DNA from: Oncomelania hupensis
Lineage: Eukaryota > Mollusca > Gastropoda > Littorinimorpha > Pomatiopsidae
Assembly (NCBI GenBank): GCA_036898135.1
Contig: CM072511.1
Coordinates: forward strand, 42,387,743-42,451,742
Direction of reading: 5' to 3'
DNA length: 64,000 nt
Shown here in pieces: positions 12,084 through 21,443 of this stretch. The first letter of the stretch is position 1, and each line of letters begins with the position of its first letter. Made by a program: the position numbers and the translations under genes. Below the pieces are notes generated by a model that had not been told where the DNA came from, did no database searches, and saw only the letters and a list, made by a program, of their open reading frames with translations.

Positions 12084-13374
12084 TTACAGTCGCCAGTGAA
12101 CTGTTCTTTAGCGATTAGGTCTTCTTTGACGATGACCCCACTGCAGCCAAAGTCTCTTTGAACAGTCACTTCGTGATTTCCGACGCGTCCCTTGGAAACG
12201 GTCATGTTCTGTACGGTCACAGCTGCGCTGGCGACGACGGGGATGGATTTTCCGTTGGCAAGGAGAAGTTGGCCATCGGTTATGCACTCTTGCACGTCCG
12301 CGGGAGTAGCTGCGCGCTCGGTCTCACTCGGAAGAATGACGCTCCCGCGCACACTTGATGGTCAGATCTACTGGTTTGCCGTTGATTGGAGAACCGCCTC
12401 TGCCGGTTGCCCGCCGCTGCGTTGTCCGTACTGCTCCGCTGTCCGCTACTTTTGTTTTGAGGAAAATTAGCCGCCCTGTGGTCTGTAGCGTTGCAAGTGA
12501 AACAGCCTCTTGAATGCCCTTCCCTGGGAGGTGGCGTGGAGTCCGTCTGTCTCTGGCTCGCCTGACTACCCTGGATCTGGTTCCCATGGTTTCCAGTCTT
12601 CTGAAATGGTTTCGTCGCCTTGGGTGGCCCCAGCGTTTTCTCATAAGCGATGAGATATCTTTCAGCAGCTTCAGCAACGTCTTTTAGCGTCGGCAACTTT
12701 TGTATTTCCAAGTGGATTGCGAGGTCCTTAGGGCAGGCGTTGAGTAATTGCTCCCATACAATCAGATCATGGAGACTCTCGTAAGTCTTCCCTTTGCCTG
12801 ATAATTCCACCCACTTGTGTAGATATGACGACAGGCGCTCCACAAACTGCTTTGGCGTCTCGTGTGACTTAGGCCGGCATTCACGGAAGCGTTTATGGTA
12901 GCCCTTCTCTGTAAAGTTGTAGCACTGCAATAGTGCCTCTTTCAAGACGTCGTAGTCTTTAGCGTCATCGTCCGACAATCTGGTGTAGACGTCGAGTGCT
13001 TGCCCCCTCAGAAGTGCACTTAGTCGAATCGCCCAGTCTTGAGGTTGCCAGTTAGAGCTTTTGGCAAACCTTTCAAATCTCGCCAAATAACTGTCGATCT
13101 GGTCCTTCCCGTCGACAAACGCTGGCAGTTTTGGAGCTTTGTTGTCACTGATAACTTGTGGCGCATGCTGATTGTTTTGGATACGCGCCAACTCTAGCTG
13201 GTACTGAAGTAGTCTCTCTTCCAATTCTAGAAGCTTCTGTTCTAATTCTCTTTCTTCACGGCGACGCTGCTCTTCTAATTCTCGTTCTTGTATTCTCTCC
13301 TGAGACTTGACGTACTCCGTCAGCTGCTTGCCTTTTAGATTCAGTTCAATCCCTCTCTGCCAGAAGTCAGCCAT
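12053..13374 (-). pseudogene. Gypsy-X copy 1 gag and protease start
   Basis: Gag forms the particle that packages element RNA. From the ATG at 13374: a charged predicted coiled coil (about residues 25-65), a capsid region (DSYLARFERFAKSSNWQPQD), a SCAN-like helical segment (residues 159-245, with FVERLSSYLHKWVEL and WEQLLNACPKDLA) and a zinc knuckle at 291-304 (CFTCNATDHRAANF). The last Cys of the knuckle is Phe here; copy 4 keeps CCHC. Near 12350 the frame shifts into the protease, whose active site reads DFG (RDFGCSGVIV) rather than the DSG seen in copy 4. Both changes should inactivate the proteins. Confidence 0.88.
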
Positions 13375-13703
13375 CTTAATGCTTTTCTGGAAAGTTCTTT
13401 TCTGGAAAGTTCTTTTCTGGAAAGTTCTTGACTGTGCTGCACCCTTCTAGACTGTTCTAGAACAGCACTCTTTCTGCAGTAGCGCTGATTGTCACTAGTC
13501 GCTTTTGCTGACGCAGGCCCCGCTTTCCTCGTCGTATGCGACGCTGCACCACGCTGGTGTTGATGTATACGCTCCTGTGCTGAAGTAGACGCGACGTCCG
13601 CTCGGCGCTCTCTGTAACACTGGCGATGTAGCTCCGAGACTGTCCCTCGACGTAGTCTTGCGGCAGCCACGTAGTCCCGGTCTGTTGTTCGCTCACGAAG
13701 CAA
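13341..13703 (-). other. Leader frame upstream of gag, shared by Gypsy-X copies
   Basis: A 120-codon basic, Arg-rich open frame (ERTTDRDYVAAARLRRG, STSAQERIHQHQRG) lies between the primer-binding site and gag. The same frame is seen in copy 4 (63410-62979), where it runs in phase through the gag ATG. Here it is in another phase, because of a 15-bp unit (CTGGAAAGTTCTTTT type) present three times at about 13384-13432. It could be an N-terminal extension of Gag or non-coding leader that happens to stay open. Confidence 0.4.
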
Positions 13704-13868
13704 CTCTTCAGCGACTACACGCCCTTGCAGTCAACCCGAATCTATCGGTGATGTAGTCCCAGTATGTTGGCCCCTCCCGACGCAACTCGTTGGCGGCTAC
13801 CCTCGATGACTGCCTCTCGTAACGTTGACTCGCTTGTCGTAGCAGTTGAGCCCTTGGCTATGGCGTGA

Positions 13869-13886
13869 ATCCCGGCTTGGCCCCCA
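13869..13886 (-). promoter_or_regulatory. Primer-binding site of Gypsy-X copy 1
   Basis: On the minus strand, TGGGGGCCAAGCCGGGAT begins three bases inside the 5' LTR. It is complementary to a tRNA 3' end finishing in CCA. The same 18 bases occur beside the LTR at 40276-40293. I could not name the tRNA with confidence. Confidence 0.65.
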
Positions 13887-13889
13887 AAA

Positions 13890-14655
13890 TGTTACACTCT
13901 GTTTGATGTTGGTGTTTTTCTATCAGTATCTGATTCAGCCCCGATGCTTGAAATCCTGATAGGTTTAACTAGTAGTAGTAGTAGTGTAGGACAGGCATCG
14001 CTGCCTAAAGCCTCGTGGCTTATAAAGACGTCCCCTCATTGTTCATGGTATATTATAGTTAGCAATATGATTTCCATGCATAATTTGAAAATAATCTTTT
14101 CTAGTCATACTGATTCGTTTATCCACGCAGCCTGCTCACTCAGCAGCAACAAGGCAAAGTCTTCGTATGAAGTTTTCCACTTTTATTCAGCACACATCAA
14201 CAACTGCATACAATCGCTCAATCGCCTTTCCACTCTCAACTTTTTACTTTCCAACTCACTATCAACAATCACCCAAAACAGTGCGGCACATAATTATATA
14301 GTCTCTCTCTTTTCCCGAACAATTTAGAACACGGTAGAAATGACGCACTACCACCAATAAAACTAAAGATCGTCATCACTGACTTACGTCATACATCTCT
14401 ATACACATTCCCGGAACGTTCTCAAACTTCCACAACTACCGGGAAATTTCTATCGAAGTAAACACGCAGATCTAGAGAATTCTCCAATAATATCGACTTA
14501 CGAAAATTATCAACGTTAAACAAAGCTTCTTCTAACAACAATGCAAACTCAAATCAAAGGTAAATACACTCTATTATTGAATACTTTGCAAAACGAAACG
14601 ATTAGATCTATCGTGCACGCTTCAGACATACTATCCTTCGCGTTTCAACGTAACA
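13890..14655 (-). repeat. Gypsy-X copy 1 5' LTR
   Basis: A 766-bp LTR with TGTTAC/GTAACA ends, followed on the right by the target duplication CTACG. It is longer than its partner because of about 138 extra bp near 13970-14107 that start with TAG repeats and are absent from the other LTRs, and because the 3' LTR has lost about 110 bp. Confidence 0.92.
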
Positions 14656-14901
14656 CTACGTAATCATTTTCTCCAGTAAGAGGGTTTACGTAAGGATCCA
14701 AATTTTTTTTGTCCCTTTTGTTAGGGTGTGCCTGAGACTGAAATACATTTCTTGCTTGTTTGTCCTAAGTACTCGGATCTACGTACGCTGTACAAACAAA
14801 AAAACAACTTTAGACAACCCTGTATGTTTAAAATGTCTTTACTTCTCAACAACACAAGTCAGAAGGTAATCAGTCAACTATGTATACAAAGCATACAATG
14901 A
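14656..14901 (+). pseudogene. LINE-A C-terminal end after the gypsy insertion
   Basis: Immediately right of the gypsy element the LINE-A protein continues with VPETEIHFLLVCPKYSDLR and ends at a TGA at 14899-14901. The ETEIHFLLVCP motif is the counterpart of DEFHFIFICPP in LINE-B, that is, the His/Cys half of the C-terminal cluster. This confirms that the gypsy element sits inside LINE-A coding sequence. Upstream frames near 14670-14730 are shifted and carry stops. Confidence 0.8.
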
Positions 14902-15235
14902 TAGAGCTCCAGCTCTTGCAAATCTGTGATGATCTTTCTGCATAGAACAGTGGATTGCAGTGTATGTGTGTGTCGTGTGGGTGTGTGTGTGTGTTTGTGT
15001 GTGTGAGAGGGGGATGTATGTGTTTTGAAATATGTTTTCTTTACTAATGTTTGGCACTCAGTCCTGAGTAATATATTCGTTACTTATTGTGAAATTTTGC
15101 TATTGCTTTGCTTTGTATATGCTTTGACTGTTAGTTAAACGTTTGTGATGTCGGCTTTGTAATTTTGTAACTGTGAACTCACTTTGTTGTGGGCCTTGTG
15201 GCCTGACAAATATTATTAAATTGTCTCAATTGTCT
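14902..15235 (+). other. LINE-A 3' UTR and tail
   Basis: Non-coding sequence with a TG microsatellite (about 14960-15006). It ends near AAATATTATTAAATTGTCTC, whose TTGTCTC unit repeats. No gene is seen. Confidence 0.6.
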
Positions 15236-15242
15236 CTCTCTC

Positions 15243-15383
15243 TCACACATACGCACACATATATATATACACACACACGCGCCTAACGTTTTCGAACATA
15301 AGATTAACCAACACAAGGGTATTAAAAACAACCAACTTCTAAAACAAACACATGCAAATATACCAGCATGTCCCTCTCCCTCC

Positions 15384-15435
<52 letters not shown>
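15243..15435. repeat. AC/AT microsatellite and (CTA)n tract
   Basis: An AC/AT dinucleotide run covers 15243-15290 and a clean CTA trinucleotide run covers 15384-15435. The tyrosine- or serine-only frames across them are artefacts of the repeats. Confidence 0.9.
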
Positions 15436-16066
15436 ACACACCGTGGGGTTGCCGGGGGTTTCTGTATTGATAGTATCCCTACTTTCTTGAAAGTTAGTGC
15501 TTTAAATTCCCACTGTCGCTGTTTTTCTCATTTGTTCTTTCTCATTCCTACTCTGTTCTATCAATCTACTTTAGTATCTTCTTCGCTAGACCAGTCACCA
15601 ACCTTTTTTCTTGAACACTCTTCCAAACCACCTCATTTGTGTATTTGGTCTGTTGGGTCAGCCTTGGGAATATTGGACGTTTTCTGCCAAATTGACACTA
15701 GGGCTTCCTATGATATTATTATTTAGCAATGAAGGCATTTTATATGTATGTGTTTTGTTTGTTTTTATAATAATGTTTATATTCTATTTTGGTTTTGTAA
15801 ACGGGGGTTCGATAAATTTGAGTTTAGCCTCAGAGTCCCCCGCGTGGGATGCCTTTATTGTAAAGTAACCGGCAGGTGGAGTGCCTTCAGTGTTACCACT
15901 AGGGTTGTTTCAGCAGATCTTTTGTAGGGATCAGGGGTGAGTCCTCTTTCAACCAAGTTGTGGTCCTGATTTTGTGGTCCTGATTCGGCTCTTTGCAGTC
16001 CGCTGAGCACTTTAAGCAATGAATAACTAAACACACACACGCACGCACGCACGCACGCACACACAA
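15436..16066. other. Unrecognised stretch with a SINE-like 3' end and CA/CACG microsatellite
   Basis: No gene is supported from 15436 to 15950. At about 15960-16030 the sequence GGTCCTGATTCGGCTC, AGTCCGCTGAGC and AAGCAATGAATAA resembles, in opposite orientation, the 62-bp insert at 47804-47865. Both look like the 3' end of one SINE family. TGTGGTCCTGATT is repeated at about 15959 and 15976. A CA/CACG microsatellite at 16032-16066 abuts the LTR. Confidence 0.5.
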
Positions 16067-16775
16067 TGTTACACTGGATGTTGTTTTTCTATCAGTAGTT
16101 GATTCAGCCCCGATGCTTGAAATCCTGATAGGTGTAACTCATATTCGTTTATCCACGCAACCCGTTCACTCAGCCACAAGTTAGGAGTCGTCGTATGAAG
16201 TTTTCCACTTTCATTCAGCACACATCAACAACTGCATACAATCGCTCAATCGCTTTTTCCACTCTACAATTCTGAACTACAAACTTTTCACTTTCAACAA
16301 CTTTCTCAACTCTAACACAACAACTCTCTCTACTTTCAACTCTCTCGATTCAATCCACTTTTGAAACAGTGCGGCACATATATAGTCTCTACATACTCCA
16401 GAACAGGCGAGAATACCCCACGCATAACACACCACAACCAATCAGAAGTAATTTCATCATCACTGTCTCACGTCATACAACCTTATTTGGAATGGAAGCT
16501 TCTATAGTTACCACTAGAATTATCCATACGCTTCTATCGATAGTAAACAGCCAACTCTAGAAAATTCTCAAATAATATCGACCAACTAAAATTATCAACT
16601 TATTCAAAGCTTCTTCAAATAACAACGCAAACTCAAATCAAAGATAAATACACTCTATTACTGCATGCTTAGCAAAATAAAACGATCTGATCTATCGCGC
16701 GCGTCTCACACGCAAGCCTACTATAGCACGCGTTTCACACGTAAGCCTACCATCGCACGCGTCTCCAACGTAACA
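16067..16775 (-). repeat. Gypsy-X copy 2 LTR
   Basis: A 709-bp LTR, TGTTAC to GTAACA, nearly identical in sequence to the LTR at 40297-41009 and clearly different from those of copy 1. A polypurine-like AGTGAAGGGTTA (minus strand) lies just upstream at 16776-16787. Confidence 0.9.
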
Positions 16776-16904
16776 TAACCCTTCACTCAAGAAGAAATGT
16801 ACTTAATTTCTTTCAACAACGTTGAGACGCAATGAACAAAGTCCAAAATTAAATGTATTTCAGTCTGTCTGGATACTATCAATGTTCTCAGTTCATCCAC
16901 ACAG

Positions 16905-17977
16905 TCAATGTTCTTTCATCCGCAAGGAAACGACGCCCTCATCCGTTACGGTTGTCATCGGCCCAGGGTCAAAGACAGTGATCTCATGGGCTTTCCTGGA
17001 GTCAGTGCATCCTCCATTGTCTCCTTCTTCCATCGAACGTCCGATGAAGTCGACGTTGTCAGATCCCAGAATGCACTTGCTGGGTCTCACGGTCAAGTTG
17101 GCTTCTGCGAGACGGTGGAACAGCTCCCTCAAGGTCTGCAGATGTTCCTTCCAGGTCTGGGTGTGGACTAGCAGGTCGTCCCAGTTACACACGACGTTGT
17201 CCATTCCTTTGAGCATCTTCCTCATTCCTCTCTTCAGGGTAGCACCGCTGTTAACCATGCCTAAGGGCCTCCTTAGGCATTCGTACGTCCCATTAGGAGT
17301 TATACAAGCAGTCTTTGGTATGTCCTGTTGACGCACGGGGACTTGCCAATAACCCTTGCTGAGGTCAATCTTTGAGAAGATTTTACTCCCTGAAAATTGG
17401 CGGAAGAGGTCTGCTGCAGTAGGCATCGGCTCGGGTCGAAGACGGTGATCTTATTAACCTTCCTGTAGTCGATGCATACTCTGTTGCTCCCGTCCTTCTT
17501 CTTCACAACCACGACAGGGGACGCGAAGGGAAAACTGGATTCCCTGATGATGCCCATCTTCAGCATCTCATCGATGTCTTTTTTCAAGGATTCACGGGCC
17601 TTGAAAGGGATCGGAAAGGGTTTGGATCGAACGGGAATATTTGAAGTGAAGTGGACTTTATGTTCGACCAAAGTCATAGAGCCTGGGACATCACTGAAGC
17701 TATGGGGAAACTCGCCCATGAGGTCCTTGAGCTCCAACTTTTGACCTTCCGTCAAGCTCGGTCCTAGCTTAACATCATCGATGCCATCTTTGCTGTGGAA
17801 GTCTCCAAGTTCCAACAGTTCCTCGCTGTCAAAGCTGTCGTCGATCTCAGCTGCTGTTGCTGCGTGTACAGTCTCCGGCGGCCTTTCCACGTACAGCTTA
17901 AGGAGGTTGGCGTGGTATATCTTGGAATGCTGGCCGAACTTCATCTTGTAGTCGTTGATCCCCACCACGGTCTCCAC
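16905..17977 (-). pseudogene. Gypsy-X copy 2 RT, internally deleted and rearranged
   Basis: The first part (17977-17430) runs from the GPY/F end through VCIDYRKVNKITVFDP. A lost base there shifts the frame to MPTAADLFRQFSGSKIFSKI, then KGYWQVPVRQQDIPKTA and the catalytic box, which reads NWDD (VVCNWDDLLVHT) instead of YWDD. After SDNVDFIGRS the rest of RT and all RNase H are missing. Instead a second, diverged copy of the earlier block appears (CTDSRKAHEITVFDPGPM). This join looks like template switching or an internal recombination. It is non-functional. Confidence 0.88.
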
Positions 17978-19558
17978 TTCTTACGGGCCTTTCCACTGCA
18001 TCAGCAACTTATTGTGATCGGTAGGTAGCAGCACCAGCACTTTGTCGCCAGGTTTGAACTTCCTGTTCACAGCCCTACGATTGTAGTAGTGCTTTCCACA
18101 GTCCTGGGATTTCTGCAGGTTTTCTCTGGCTGTCTTGAGAGTCTCCTCCAGCTTATCCAGTAGCTCAAACACGTACTGGTAGCTGTTCTTCACCTCTGGG
18201 GTGTCTACTTCTTTCGTCCACAGTTCTTTCAGGATGTGCATCGGCCCTCGGATGGTTCTTCCGTACAACAGCTCGAACAGAGAAAGGCCGGTGGACTCCT
18301 GCAGCACTTCTCTGTAGGCGAACAGTAAGGCGTTGATGTAGCGATGCCATTGTCTGGGCTGCTCGCTGCATAGTTTCTTCAGGGTGGACTTCAGCGTAGC
18401 ATTGAACTTTTCGACGAGCCCATTACACATTGGATGGTAGGGTGTCGTAGTCAACTGCCGGATGCTCAGCAGTCTGTTGACCTCCTTCATGCAGTCAGAG
18501 ACGAACTGCGTCCCGAGGTCTGTCAGAATTTCTTCAGGCACTCCAAGTCTACTGAACATGTCCACCAGTGCCTCTGCAGTGTCAATCTTCTTCAGAGGGA
18601 CTGCTTCTGGGTACCGAGTCGCATAGTCCACTAAAGTCAGTACCCATCGATGACCTTCTTCACTCGGAGGTCTTATTTCGCCGATTAAGTCTAAGGACAC
18701 CCTCTTGAAAGGTTGGTCGATCACAGGCATTTTCTGCATAGGTACTTTCGGGACCCTTCCTCGAGGTATGGTCTTCTGGCAAATGTCACATGATCGGCAG
18801 AAACGGCTGACGTCCGCATGAAGTCCTGGCCAGTAGAACACCGCCTGGATTCTATCCGACGTCTTCTTGATGCCTAGGTGACCTCCCATGATGGAGTCGT
18901 GAGCTACTTCGATCACTTGGCGCCTTAGGGGTAACGGTACCAAGACTTTACCTAGTGGTTTCCCTCCGTTGACCCTCGGGTGTTGGAAGATTCTGTACAG
19001 GATCTTGGCCTTCACCTCAAAGTAGACCGTGCCACTGCCTTTGGTCACGTGGTCTTGGCGGTTCCTGTACTTGTTTAAAGTACTATCAGCTTCCTGGAGC
19101 TGGATCAGTTTATCTCTGTCCACGATGGCAGCTTTGGAGTTGTCGGCGACCATCAGTGGCGTAGTCGTCTTGTCTCTCTTGGCCTGGGCCCTGGTAGTGA
19201 CAGCACCGACGATCTCTGGTCGGCAGGGCTGAGCCGGAGTAGCCACATTGTCCCGTAGCAGTCTGTAAGGTCTCCATCGGGAAATGGCAATGGATCCTCC
19301 ACAACTTCGACACGTTGGGTTGAGGCAGGACTCCATTCTGAATCGGGGTCGTCGGGTCGTCTCGCGCCGTCGATATTCCCGATCATCAAATCGTATAGCG
19401 GCTTCTTCAGGCAAACCACTTCCACTTTGCCTATGTAGAAAGGGGTACTTACTTGAATCTTCGCAACTGGCGCTATCACACATTTGCTGTCGGCCATGAG
19501 TGTCCCTTTTGAATCGCCAGTGAACTGCTCTTTGGCAATTAAATCTTCTCTGACCACG
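17978..19558 (-). pseudogene. Gypsy-X copy 2 protease end and integrase
   Basis: The long frame at 19483-17981 holds the linker and a near-complete integrase: C--CDIC zinc motif (CRSCDICQK), core motifs VSLDLIGEI, TDLGTQFVSD and GLVEKFNATLK, and a basic tail. It ends where the GPY Tyr codon has become TAA (QWKGP, stop). Upstream, at 19558-19484, only protease residues after the active site remain (VVREDLIAKEQFTGDSK, APVAKIQVSTPFYIGKV). A deletion near 19260 shifts the frame between protease tail and linker. Confidence 0.9.
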
Positions 19559-21443
19559 GTAGCTCCGAGAACGCTTCTAGGTTGCCAGCTATAAATATCT
19601 TCGCTGTGGAAAGGTTCGCACAGCCTTCTCCCCTTTCCCAAGTACAGTACAGGCGCTTGGCACGCGCATGTAGCATAACTAAACCGCCTTCTCACAAGCC
19701 TAAGCTGCTAGCTACAAGTACTTGGCACTGTATACTGCACTAGTCTGTAGGTCTACTGACAAGTAAGGTAATTTCCCCGCACATAAAGAGCACTCAAGAA
19801 AGGCCCCAGGACAAAACATTAACAAACCATCCAAAGAAAACGACCTACTAAAAGAGATGAGGCAGAGGAGACCAGAAGAAAAAGAAAATACAGATATAAA
19901 TAAAAAGAAGAAACAGAAATGAAAAAGACTACAGAGAAATAGAGGCAGTACATATGAGAAAATAGAGAGAAGAAAGAATATAAAAATTAAAGAGGGAGAA
20001 AAAGATATTAAGGGAAAGAAAGAAAAAGAAGGTGAGGGGAGAGAGAGAAAGGGAGAAAAAGAGGGAGAGAAAGGAAGAAAGAGGGGAAGATAAGGGTATA
20101 AAGATGGAGAGAGTGGAAGGGAGATGAAGGAAGAAAGAGAGGGAAGGAAAGCTGGAAGGAGAGGAAGTGAACGGAAGGAAGAGAGGGAGAGAAAGGAAGA
20201 AAGATAAATGGCAGAAAAAGTAATACACAAGCCACTATAAAGGAATCAAAATGAATTCAGAATCCTTGACAAATAACTAGACAAAAGTAAACTCCTGCTT
20301 GCTTACAGTTTTCTTCTTTTTTTAATTAAAAGGAAGAAAAAACAAGCCTGCGGATGATACAAGGCACGCTTGAACATCATAAACACATAAAGTTACAAGT
20401 AGAAGATATCAGAAAGCGGATAAAATACAATAATGCGGAATTCACAAACGCTACAAAGACGATAAAGAAATTAAAGAAATACTGATTAGGCCTATTGAAA
20501 ACAAAACACATACAAAGTTTACAATCATTTCACGATCCATGCAGGACAAAGACCACTTTAATAAGCAAAATCGATCATGCATTAGCATTTTATGTGCATG
20601 TGAGAAAAATGCGAACAAATACACAGACAAAAAGTGTGTCTGAGAAGGTGTTTTGTTCGTGTCTTGTTTGTGTAAATAAATAAATAGTACTCACAGATGA
20701 TTATGATAATGGTGATGATGGTTATAACTATGACGATGATGAAGATGTAGTTTTGTATAAATATAATGCAGGTATCCATTGCACTTGAGGAGGAATGAGA
20801 GAGTGGCCATCATATGTTTAAAAAGTTCGAATGTATACACGCTACTATAATTATACAGGTAGGACCGAGTTCAGCATAACGTTTTAAAGAAAAATGTCTT
20901 GAGAGACTTCCTGAAGCCAGTTGATGACTGACATTCATTCAAAGCAGCTAGTGTTCTAGGCAGTTCAGAAATGCAATTGTCTGTGTTTTCTAATTGTTTT
21001 GATAGATACAGGACAGTGCAGTAAGCATGGTTGAGGACATTCCAAAACATATGGCGAATTTCTCCATCAGAATGCAGATACAGATGTTTTATCCATTTTC
21101 ATATTCCATACGTCACTATGACAAACAACTTCTGCTACAACATTCACTACCACTATTACTACTACTACTACCCCATCTAATATTACTACTAATACGAGAA
21201 TTTATATAATGCACACATACCTCACTAAATGCAAAAGGTGCTAATTGGGAATTGCAAGTAGTACTACCACTCCGGCTGTTGTTGCTGATGAACCCATGAT
21301 AATGTATAATAGTCACGGAATGCCTACAATTAGTTTTCTGTTATCTCATATGTAAACCTACCGCTACTACATGTACTGCCGTTAAATAAAATAATGACTA
21401 ATCCTATTTTGTCAAGTTTCAAACCGTAACTTTTCGTTACAGT
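19559..21443. other. No gene recognised; polypurine tract
   Basis: From 19559 the sequence leaves Gypsy-X. A block near 19590-19620 (GCCAGCTATAAATATCTTCGC) resembles part of the MITE-like insert at 34207-34398. From 19850 to 20230 the plus strand is almost pure purine (GAAA/GGGA/GAGA), which gives long meaningless Ser/Leu/Phe frames on the minus strand. From 20280 to 21440 I see only AT-rich sequence with short GAT and ACT runs (20695-20750, 21150-21200). This may include the 3' flank of the RAG1-like transposon gene, but I found no terminal inverted repeat. Confidence 0.6.

Larger units (their letters stand above)
8235..14655 (-). mobile_element. Gypsy-X copy 1: complete Ty3/gypsy element with integrase before RT
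   Basis: A 6.4-kb LTR retrotransposon lies on the minus strand inside LINE-A. The 5' LTR is 13890-14655 and the 3' LTR 8235-8752; both start TGTTAC and end GTAACA. A 5-bp target duplication, CTACG, flanks it (8230-8234, 14656-14660). The order along the minus strand is LTR, primer-binding site, gag, protease, integrase, RT, RNase H, polypurine tract, LTR. Integrase upstream of RT is the Gmr1-type order. Each gene is broken by stops or frameshifts, so the element is dead. Confidence 0.93.
2205..15235 (+). mobile_element. LINE-A, a 5'-truncated LINE split by three nested insertions
   Basis: One LINE copy runs through 2205-3799, 4748-4985, 6776-8234 and 14656-15235, about 3.9 kb in total. The protein homology continues in order across the gaps: ORF1 end, endonuclease, RT start, RT core, C-terminal Cys/His cluster, 3' UTR. 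The gaps are an RTE-like fragment, a CR1-group LINE and a complete gypsy element. It begins inside ORF1 directly after the LINE-B tail. The 3' end is near 15235, where ATTGTCTC units run into a CT microsatellite. It is of the same general type as LINE-B but a different family, because the RT sequences differ at many sites. Confidence 0.85.
16067..19558 (-). mobile_element. Gypsy-X copy 2: 3' half of a Gmr1-type gypsy element
   Basis: On the minus strand this copy has the end of protease, integrase, a shortened RT and a 3' LTR (16067-16775). Gag, most of protease and the 5' LTR are absent on this side. It stops at about 19558 inside protease (TVVREDLIAKEQF). Left of the LTR is CACAA (16062-16066), which also follows the LTR at 40297-41009. 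With the near-identical LTR sequence, this suggests the two are halves of one element. Confidence 0.85.

Noticed and set aside
8952..13374. Endogenous retrovirus with an envelope gene
   Set aside because: No envelope-like frame follows RNase H; only about 200 bp separate RNase H from the 3' LTR. The same is true for Gypsy-Z.
15179..15439. Poly-Ser and poly-Tyr frames around 15180-15440
   Set aside because: They are translations of the CTA trinucleotide repeat.
19712..20235. Long minus-strand frames rich in Ser, Leu and Phe
   Set aside because: They lie opposite a nearly pure purine tract and have repeat-driven composition in all frames, with no domain.
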